A stretch of 64,000 nucleotides of DNA from positions 1 through 64,000 of the forward strand of contig WEDG01001551.1 of assembly GCA_017591395.1 (NCBI GenBank), given 5' to 3'. Both the position numbers and the translations under genes were made by a program. The DNA is from Schistocephalus solidus. Its lineage: Eukaryota; Platyhelminthes; Cestoda; Diphyllobothriidea; Diphyllobothriidae. A model generated the notes under the pieces. It saw only the letters and a list, made by a program, of their open reading frames with translations, had not been told where the DNA came from and searched no databases. Shown here piece by piece: positions 58,401-64,000 of the stretch. The first letter of the stretch is position 1; each line of letters starts with the position of its first letter.

Positions 58401-61400
58401 AAGTAATTTTCTAATTAAATACACACTTTAAAGCTTTCTGTTAATATTTCGCGAGATAGCATTGCTACTCTATGGTTAGCTTTCTCAATGCAGCCAATTT
58501 TCACGCCTATTTGGCTCCCTACCATCAAGGGTTCAGTAAAAGTGTGTTTTAATTGATTCAGGAGCTATCTTTTTTCGCAATTTTTGAATTTTTTGTAAGC
58601 TGAAAATGGGTTCGATTTGCATTCTCTGTGTTCATGAATGCGAACCCGACGCAGGTGCTATTTTTTCGAGGGATTCGCAGTCGTAAGGTTCTCTCGAAAT
58701 GAGTGAGCTTTATCGCCTTATAATTGCTGCACCACGGGTCACCGAAATCAAAATGCGGTGGTTGGGGAGCTATTACCTGATGTTGATCCTTGCTCTGTAT
58801 GTTTGCTGGTGAAATGTGTTTGCTCCCAGATGTCATCTAATAAGCACACTTATCAGTTTTCCTCCAATAGGGTTTCTCTTGCCCAGTCTGGCTGGCTGCG
58901 CTTTGTCTCCATCAATTATCGCTGTTGTTCCGTTTTAATAATTTAATTAGCATGCATGCTCTGCTTCTTCTTAAAGACTGTGATTGAAAATCAGCTGGTT
59001 TTGAAGCTTCTGGCTGACCTCGCCGTCGACCTCTTTGCTGTCACCGCCTGCCTTAGCAGAGCGTCTCGTGCCAAGAGTATCGGTCTGCGTTACCACGACC
59101 ACGAGGTAAGCCTTCCACTGACATCCACACATGCTAGCCCGACCTCTTGCCTTTGCGCTGCGGCCTACGCGGACGACTTTGTATAATCTCGGTTTTTTTA
59201 ATTTAGCCTACCCCTTCCATGTGCACCAGCAATGCCGAAGTCTAACTGGCATGTAGATTTGTTCCTCGTCGCCGTAAAGTATCCTTAAATTTCACTCGAG
59301 AATAACGTGCGCCGCTGTGTTATATGATCATAAGACGCAGTAGGACTGCTCTGTTTTGCCTTGTGGATCTGATCTAGGGCTCTCACAGGTCGTGGCATAG
59401 CGACAGGCGATTAACACAGTAAGTGCCGAAATTTACTAAGCCCCCCCCCCTCTCCCCAAAGCATTGACCATAGCGACTAATTCGACGTGGTCAACCTTGA
59501 TAAAAAAAAAAAGACACAAAAATATGCTAATCATAAGTTTAAGCTGCCTACAAATGGCAATTTCGGGGGAATTAATTATTACAGGAAGTAATTGAGAAAA
59601 ATTATATGTGATCGCTGGGACAAGAGCTTTCTTCGCCCCACTTTTCGGATTCCAACTCTAACCCATCGTCAGAGACAGAATCATAGCGATCGCATCTACT
59701 TCTTCTCGGAATGCGGTATTACAAGAAAGGCGACACTTCACGGTGAATTAGTGAGCTGGCCTTGTAGAATGGCCTACTTTTATGATTTGCATTATTTGTA
59801 TGGCCGATTAAATAGAACAAGGGAATAGGAACCGACTACAATGCATACCGCTTTACGCCAAATTCCAGGAAATTAGGTTTAGGCATAATTTTAGGGTTAG
59901 GATTGAGTTTAAGGAGTGGTTTAGGGTCAGGAATATGTTAAGGGTTAACTTTTGGTTTCGTGTTAAACGTAGGTTTAGGATAGAAATAGAGTTATGCTCA
60001 AAGTTAATGTTTTAGTTAAGGTTAAGATACGACAATATTCACCCTTCCTGAAATGTATCGCAAAGGCACTTAATTTAAGTGGGCGGGGCGTTCCTACTTC
60101 TGTGTCCTGCTTAGGCGACCATACAAGTCATGCCTACCAAAAGACATTTTCGAGGTAAAGTTTAAAAACGTTTTTAATGTTCCTTTAGTAAATTACTCGC
60201 TGAAAATCCATTCAGTGTTGCATGTTAGTCAGTTAGTCCTTTGATGTTTACTGAAGTTTCTTAAAACGGTACACAGGGTCTTGGGCCAAGTGATTTATTA
60301 TTTTGTTCAAGGCGAAGTTGACAGGAGCGGTACGGTTCTTTGATTTTCTGGTAGAGTAACTTAAAAAACCGATTTACAACAGTCACATTTTAAAAGGCTG
60401 GTTGCTGAGTAAAAATTACGATGCAATTAGCCAATGTGACCGTGCTCATATTACTTTCTGTTCCAAGACATTCAGTTAAAGAGCGTCCCTGAAGTGCCAG
60501 AAGGCATTTTTCCATCTTCTGTGTCGCCTTTCTCAACCGGAACGAAACTTATTGTACTGAAAAATATGGTAGTGCTGGTAGACAGGGGGACTTTGGTAAA
60601 AAAAAATCCAGTTTCCGGTCGATTGTTGCAAGTAGGCTCATAGGTGGAGGGATCTTAAGCCGTTGGCAGTAATTACCAGCCACGGGTAAATTTATAGTGT
60701 TGACACTAGTCCTGCTTCGGTATATCCCACATAACGGTACCACATTATTCGAGTTGTTGCTAGAGCTAATGGTTGAATGTGACTCTCTAGAAAAATAATG
60801 TTGACCTATTCCATTTTTTCCATACTTTTTGTATTTTTAAAAATCACTCCGTCACTTCTTTCTAAATTCTACAATCCTTCTTCCGAAATTCAGCAGTGTT
60901 ATTGTTTTCCTGACAGCGCACCTACCCAGCTAATTACAAAGGCAGACTAACACTGTACCTCTGGAGTCTATAGGCAATTATTGGCTTACTGACCCTTGTT
61001 GTTGGACTACGGAATTTGATCCCTTTCTTGTATCGTTGTAGATCCTATTTACCTAATCAAACTAGTGTATTTGAAGCTTCAGGAACTACAGCACCATCCA
61101 GTTTTAAATATAGCGGCCTCCTTTGTCATCGTGTGTTCTCATTTAATTCGACGAGGCTGGTAATCGTCTATGGAAGGTTTGCTAAAGAAGCATGACCTCG
61201 CTCACTTGTTAATCGATAGACTATTTTTTTACTCTTACATTCGGCCCAGCTGGTGCAAATATCTTTACGTCTTTTTAGCTCGAACTCACAAGCGCTTTCG
61301 TTCTGGAGGCATTTTCGCGCATGGAGAAAGCGCTGGCGGACTACAAACAGAAAGGGAATCTCAGCAAGCGTATATCCGCAGTGATGTTTAAAGAAAACGG

Positions 61401-61437
61401 CTACGCTGCTGTCCACCCTTTAAGCCGGGTTTGGTAG
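37776..61437 (+). CDS. ACAD9: ACAD9-like complex I assembly factor, catalytically broken acyl-CoA dehydrogenase, 13 exons
   Basis: Exons: 37776-38042, 38152-38242, 49485-49693, 49775-49875, 50682-50832, 52304-52406, 54813-54886, 55497-55763, 56019-56147, 56609-56735, 56770-56939, 58977-59105, 61279-61437. All have GT/AG borders and compatible phases, giving 1,977 nt, 658 residues plus stop (human ACAD9 has 621). The N-terminus ([17 protein letters not shown]) suits a mitochondrial presequence. The order then follows ACAD9: helical N-domain, [13 protein letters not shown] (215-226), [10 protein letters not shown] (246-255), [41 protein letters not shown], then the extended C-terminal domain with [11 protein letters not shown] and [20 protein letters not shown], and a terminal YAAVHPL. 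ACAD9 is in the MCIA complex that assembles the membrane arm of complex I. The residue aligned with the catalytic Glu is Met464, and the flavin signatures are changed, so dehydrogenase activity is unlikely. The C-terminal match favours ACAD9 over VLCAD. Confidence 0.93.
39725..40341 (-). mobile_element. Penelope-like element fragment with GIY-YIG endonuclease, minus strand
   Basis: The minus-strand frame gives [19 protein letters not shown] followed by [31 protein letters not shown], a basic helix and [22 protein letters not shown] and the R..EH helix are the GIY-YIG nuclease core in its Penelope form. Downstream, at 39932-39961 on the minus strand, CTGACGA, a six-pair stem and GAAA form a hammerhead-like core. 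The reverse transcriptase half is absent. Confidence 0.8.
40410..40746 (+). mobile_element. Penelope-like element fragment, plus strand
   Basis: Reads [20 protein letters not shown], then [11 protein letters not shown], then [43 protein letters not shown] and GHDFKFAAN, after which it stops abruptly at a copy of the GACGATGTCCACCG repeat. It covers the linker and the first half of the GIY-YIG domain, and overlaps in content with the minus-strand fragment at 39725-40341 to form an inverted pair. Confidence 0.8.
40747..40850 (+). repeat. Dispersed repeat, GACGATGTCCACCG family, 5' part
   Basis: AGTTCGACCGTCGATTTCGACGATGTCCACCG, then GCTCCACGGAAGGGTGGTGCAGGGA and GCGCGTGATTTACTTTAGTAG. It is fused directly to the end of the Penelope-like fragment. 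Confidence 0.6.
40896..40965 (-). tRNA. tRNA-like unit (tRNA pseudogene or SINE head)
   Basis: On the minus strand a perfect 7-bp acceptor pairing (GGCCTCG with CGAGGCC) encloses an exact A box (TAGCTCAGTTGG), a B box close to consensus (GGTTTGAATCC) and a 5-bp T stem (GTGGG with CCCAC). TTTTT follows within about 15 bases (40884-40888), as a Pol III terminator would. The D and anticodon arms do not pair properly and I cannot assign an anticodon. It is therefore more likely a tRNA-derived pseudogene or SINE promoter than a working tRNA. Confidence 0.55.
41184..41960 (+). repeat. Dispersed repeat, GACGATGTCCACCG family, longest copy
   Basis: CAGTTCGATCGTCAAAGTTCGACGATGTCC starts the copy. A segment containing AGCCTCACTCTCAGTCCACCAGTCAGCC and ending in CAACCTTCCAAGCCACGGCTTTTAGCGCACCGT (about 41470-41605) recurs in diverged form at about 41830-41950, so this copy has an internal duplication. 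No coding capacity. Confidence 0.65.
42024..45502 (-). pseudogene. Endonuclease/RT/zinc-finger polyprotein, frame-broken
   Basis: Pieces in order: 45502-45230 ([16 protein letters not shown], endonuclease strand with the catalytic Glu of the SETR motif), 44944-44588 ([22 protein letters not shown], the endonuclease end), 44541-44353 and 44059-43817 (thumb-side RT motifs; [23 protein letters not shown]), 43756-43145 (RT palm: [24 protein letters not shown], and [10 protein letters not shown], the FADD catalytic box), 43069-42686, and 42767-42024. The last carries three C2H2-like fingers: [22 protein letters not shown], here ending in Cys, then [21 protein letters not shown] and [19 protein letters not shown]. 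Fingers may bind element RNA or target DNA; that is inference. Confidence 0.8.
45955..46145 (+). repeat. Purine-rich (GA/GGA)n tract
   Basis: A nearly unbroken run of G and A on the plus strand, with GAGAGAGAGAGAGAGGAGGA at 46013-46030. It lies in the 5' untranslated part of the non-LTR element and could form triplex DNA. The apparent Ser/Pro-rich frames through it are compositional. Confidence 0.7.
46386..47220 (+). mobile_element. Penelope-like element fragment with hammerhead-like motif, plus strand
   Basis: 46386-46505 encodes [39 protein letters not shown], the C-terminal part of the GIY-YIG domain. After an unrelated stretch, 47093-47180 holds the terminal repeat: CTGATGA (47123-47129), stem GGACTC/GAGTTC, GAAA (47149-47152), then CTCAGACGAATAAA. 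It abuts the 5' end of the zinc-finger element, so one may have inserted beside the other. Confidence 0.7.
47221..48070. other. No gene seen (ACAD9 intron 2)
   Basis: AT-rich intronic sequence without recognised repeats. Confidence 0.35.
48090..48303 (+). repeat. Imperfect (GTA)n/(ATT)n microsatellite
   Basis: Long interrupted trinucleotide tract of AGT and ATT units with scattered changes, including a pure (ATT)n run at about 48222-48248. Located in ACAD9 intron 2. Confidence 0.85.
48370..48830. mobile_element. MITE-like element, copy 3, one end
   Basis: GATTATCGTGCAGTATAAACACCGGGTATTTCAATCACACCAGATT and CCGTCTGCAAAAATCCCCTTCC repeat the left end of the element at 6655, followed by a diverged interior. 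No matching right end was found. Intronic in ACAD9. Confidence 0.5.
50833..52303 (+). other. Intron 5 of ACAD9
   Basis: Starts GTGGTG (a weaker donor) and ends CTCCATGTAG. No conserved exon or known repeat seen within. Confidence 0.6.
52407..54812 (+). other. Intron 6 of ACAD9
   Basis: Starts GTAAGG and ends TTTTATTGACAG; flanking exons share a split Leu codon. Nothing else recognised within. Confidence 0.6.
55315..55410 (+). repeat. Pure (AGT)n microsatellite, about 32 units
   Basis: Uninterrupted AGT repeat of about 96 bp in ACAD9 intron 7, ending roughly 86 bp before the acceptor of exon 8. The poly-Ser and poly-Thr frames through it are artefacts. Confidence 0.95.
56279..56600 (+). repeat. 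Repeat headed by a 30-bp palindromic hairpin (ACAD9 intron 9)
   Basis: Arms 56279-56308 and 56323-56352 are reverse complements with three mismatches around a 14-base loop, followed by CCGGTCTCCCTTGTCTTTGTTGG. A similar head and GTATCCCTTGTCTTTGTCGG body occur at about 21786-22060, and a trace of the arm is at 33489. It ends before the acceptor at 56608. Confidence 0.6.
56736..56769 (+). other. 34-nt intron 10 of ACAD9
   Basis: Starts GTGTTT and ends CTGTCAG. Removing it restores the frame and joins NIRYLLSE to [10 protein letters not shown] through a GCT codon, leading into the conserved RDHLHPNLA segment. Reading through would instead give a stop at 56837. Confidence 0.85.
57995..58390. 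mobile_element. MITE-like element, copy 4, right end (ACAD9 intron 11)
   Basis: TTTCACGGTCTTACAAATTTC (58075) matches the interior of the copy at 33660. GGCCGAAAAGAAGCTCGTTCAAAGTCTGGCATCTTGAAGTGACTGAAAAG and ATTATGCTGCAAGACTAGTATTAC match the right inverted repeat at 7345-7443. Confidence 0.6.
59600..59760 (-). repeat. Penelope-type terminus relic with hammerhead-like core
   Basis: On the minus strand, CTGACGA (59672-59666), a GGGTT/AATCC stem and GAAA (59646-59643) reproduce the arrangement at 47123. Located in ACAD9 intron 12. Confidence 0.4.
59875..60035 (+). repeat. Degenerate telomere-like (TTAGGG)n tract
   Basis: Contains TTTTAGGGTTAGGATTGAG, GGTTTAGGGTCAGG and GTTAAGGGTTAACTTTTGG, with TTAGGG-like units at irregular spacing on the plus strand. 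Intronic in ACAD9. Confidence 0.5.
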
Positions 61438-63240
61438 GCCAGGACACCAGTGAATTCTGCTCCTAATGTAGCGCTGACCTCATTGGGGTCTCCTTTGTAC
61501 ACTAGTCCTATCAGTTAATCCTTGCCATTGCTTTAAATATTCCGTTAGATATTTGGTAAACGGATTTTTGCGAACATGCTTGGTGTCACCTAAACCGAAT
61601 GCAAGATGTTGGTAAATTCCCGTTCAAACGGCCTGTGGCGATCGCCTAAGTCGGACTGCTCACTACCAAGGGTGCTTTTGTATCGTCTTCTGACAAAGTT
61701 TAGCGGTCAAAGGCGTGCACGCCCGCCAGTAGCTGGCGTCTCCGCTGAGCACCTCGCGCCACCTACCTTTGTGGGCAGACCACTGCTGCTTAGGATGGTT
61801 ACTTTAATTTACGATCGACAATCTATCGCAGTCAACCAGCATTACGCTCCAGTCTTCCTCAGATTGGCGGAACGTAATGCCTTCGCTCTCATTTCCTGAC
61901 TATCAGAATGGCTCGCATACTAGCCTCTAGCACCTTACCAGCTACTTTGTGATAGGTGGACAGGCTGTAACACTTATTAGGTCTAGTATCGGTGGATGGG
62001 CACTAACGGCGCTCGTTGCACTAAAACGTCACGGTGGATCCATCCATACTAGGGCATTAGTGGGGACTGTCTTTCCAGAGCAGCTTGAGTCTGAACACAC
62101 CAAAGAAAGGGGTATAGGAAAGCAAGAAAACGGATATTTCAAATGCTGTGGGGACTTGTTGGTTTGAGTACCCTGATTGACGCTGACCACTGCCACCTGA
62201 GAGTGAAAAAAGGGCCGCAAACGGACGTGCGGCTAGTGATTGGCCAGAAGCGTGTACTCTTCAAAAGTCATCTTTTGGTTGATACAAACTTAACTTTACC
62301 CGTGCGCTTATCTGGTGACTTTAGACACTGTGCTAAAAGAAGAGAGTTTGAGGAGGCAGTCGCGAGGAAAAAGACAGCTGGAACAAGAGCTTTACTAGCC
62401 TGATGTGCTACTATCCGCGCTGCATTCGGGAGCTGCTAATTGTGACAGGCATGTAGCGGCCTAGCAGCAACATCCTATAAATACTGCAACACCTAGACAA
62501 TTAACTACCCTTACCTGAATTTGTCTCTGATCATGAATTTTAGTGAGAATCCGAAACTTCGGGCTAATAAATCTCTCGCTCCAGCGATCTTTGAACACTG
62601 TTTTGGTTCTAACGCAACAGCACCGTTTTTTAGGGGCGAGGGGGAGGAGATGGGCAACTGTAGGTAGTCAAAGCAGGAACTACAATACCACTTCATAGAA
62701 AATTTGTTTCACACGAAGCTTTACTCCGCGATATCAGACGCTTGGAGATAGTGAAGAAACGCAAGTGTATATGAGCCTGGAATACAAAAGGAGAGAACGG
62801 AACCTCGCGGACCGCGTTATTAATTCGTAAGCTGTCAACGCGACGTAAAGGCAGAAACGCGGACCCAATAGGTAAACCTGTCCATCCGGTTTCCAGTGAG
62901 CAGTTAGAGGGCGATTTGTTATCGTTGAAAACTTGCAATGACGCCTTCATATGGAGCTCCGAGCTACGACAGTTCTCCTTTACGCATTCATGTTCCGCCT
63001 GCCGTGATGTTGTTCGCTGATGTGCAGTTTGCACGGGTTCTGCGCGCGAACCGCGTATTTCAGCACCCACCTCTGCGCGGACTTGACCAATAAATAATGG
63101 CCATTTGACATTTATCTGACTTACAATTTAAGAACTCGATATTGCAATGCATAGGAATTGTTGTTGCTTGTTACATATCCTTCAGCGATTGAAGCCTTGT
63201 AAACGCCTACCAGGGAAAAGAGTATTTTAAATGAATCCAA
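61438..63240. other. Spacer between ACAD9 and the minus-strand PUS7-like gene
   Basis: The two genes converge here. Frames at 62143-62403 (+) and 62693-63070 (-) have no recognisable domain. Possible polyadenylation signals are AATAAA at about 62567 (+) and, on the minus strand, at about 63243-63248. Confidence 0.35.
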
Positions 63241-63545
63241 ATATTTATTTGGAAATCTCAGTAACCAAAGCTTTTCGGTAGCATGTAATCGTTAAGACAG
63301 TTAGTGCCGAGGTAATTCCGCAAGATGCAGCTCTCCTGCGAAAAGTACAAGCGGGATTCCGTTGAGATGCATTTCCTGTGCGCTTGTGCGATTTTAAATA
63401 TAAACCGATTTAAAAATGCTCTAGACACTGCTCGACACTGAGGGGGTGGAGGCGCACCAGACAAGAATTAAAAAGTGTATAATTGAGGTAAAAGTACACA
63501 ACAGGTGATGGGGACAGGCTGCCGGAAAGAGCGGCCTGGAGGATT

Positions 63546-63646
63546 TTATTGTTTCACCGTGACATCTTTCATGAGTTCGCGTATGGCCATGGTCGCGTAT
63601 GCAGCCTTTGGAAGAGTGAATTCGAGTACCACGGCGCGCTTCTTAG
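63546..63646 (-). CDS. PUS7: Last exon of a TruD-family tRNA/mRNA pseudouridine synthase (PUS7-like)
   Basis: On the minus strand an acceptor (CTTTCTGGTTTCAG) is followed by 101 bases, two completing a split codon, then KKRAVVLEFTLPKAAYATMA, IRELMKDVTVKQ and TAA at 63546-63548. Phe-x-Leu-Pro...Tyr-Ala-Thr-Met-Ala-Ile-Arg-Glu is the C-terminal signature of the eukaryotic TruD/PUS7 family, which isomerises uridine to pseudouridine in tRNA and mRNA. AATAAA overlaps the stop codon. Upstream exons would lie to the right; none was identified with confidence in the remaining 350 bases, so the gene runs off the window. It converges with ACAD9. Confidence 0.8.
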
Positions 63647-64000
63647 CTGAAACCAGAAAGATAAAAAATATTACATACAAACAAGAACGATGAGGAACCA
63701 ACAGGAAAATGACATCAAGCCATTTGAAATTCGGTGTTGATTAGATAGAGAGATAAGGCCAATCGTTACCTTAACATTCACAATCACTTCGAAAAGGTTG
63801 CGAGTTTCGGTCTAAGAGTAAAACTTGGCGTCAAACTGACTAAAAAGCCAATAATAACTCGTTGACCAACGCTCACCGATCGCCTACGGGACGTAATCGG
63901 CTCGTGTTGCCTTAGGGCTCACTCTCGAACCCTTCCGGCAGCTGCACAGTGGCACAGTATTATACGGAGATTAACCTTGCCGACAAAGACAGGGGAGACT
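63647..64000 (-). other. Probable intron of the PUS7-like gene
   Basis: Upstream of the last exon on the minus strand. No second conserved exon seen. Confidence 0.4.

Noticed and set aside
62693..63070. 125-codon minus-strand frame upstream of the window end
   Set aside because: Lies beyond the stop codon of the PUS7-like gene, with no domain and no splice evidence.

Overview
This is a eukaryotic, intron-rich, repeat-laden window with no bacterial gene organisation, CRISPR array or operon. The best fit is a flatworm, probably a tapeworm of the diphyllobothriid type. The reasons are very short introns beside multi-kilobase ones, abundant Penelope-like elements with GIY-YIG endonuclease remnants, and non-LTR elements ending in C2H2 fingers. 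The organism is inferred; no search was run.

Three genes can be named from conserved exons. A homologue of the complex I assembly factor NDUFAF3 runs from 29081 to 35206 (+, four exons). A homologue of ACAD9, another complex I assembly factor derived from an acyl-CoA dehydrogenase, runs from 37776 to 61437 (+, thirteen exons, all in phase, 658 codons plus stop). The last exon of a TruD-family pseudouridine synthase (PUS7) lies at 63546-63646 on the minus strand. A fourth, weaker gene at 5956-8361 (+) encodes a coiled coil followed by a membrane segment and resembles the SNARE Sec20/BNIP1.

The most interesting observation is that two mitochondrial complex I assembly factors lie in tandem, 2.6 kb apart. 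In the ACAD9 protein the residue aligned with the catalytic glutamate is methionine, and both acyl-CoA dehydrogenase family signatures are broken. This looks like an ACAD9 kept only for complex I assembly, which would suit a parasite lineage that does not use fatty-acid beta-oxidation but relies on complex I.

The rest is mostly transposon debris. Region by region: 431-760 foldback and Penelope-type terminus; 2163-2740 dispersed repeat; 2830-5682 broken non-LTR element (-); 6655-7450 element with long terminal inverted repeats; 9436-18150 four copies of an unnamed repeat, two of them a recent 1,730-bp tandem duplication, interrupted by a broken non-LTR element at 10686-14033; 22267-22973 Penelope-like fragment; 26760-27060 and 31275-31670 relics of the 10.7-14.0 kb element type. 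Intron 2 of ACAD9 (11.2 kb) holds an inverted pair of Penelope-like fragments, a tRNA-like unit, dispersed repeats, a long non-LTR element with C-terminal zinc fingers, another Penelope-like fragment and microsatellites.
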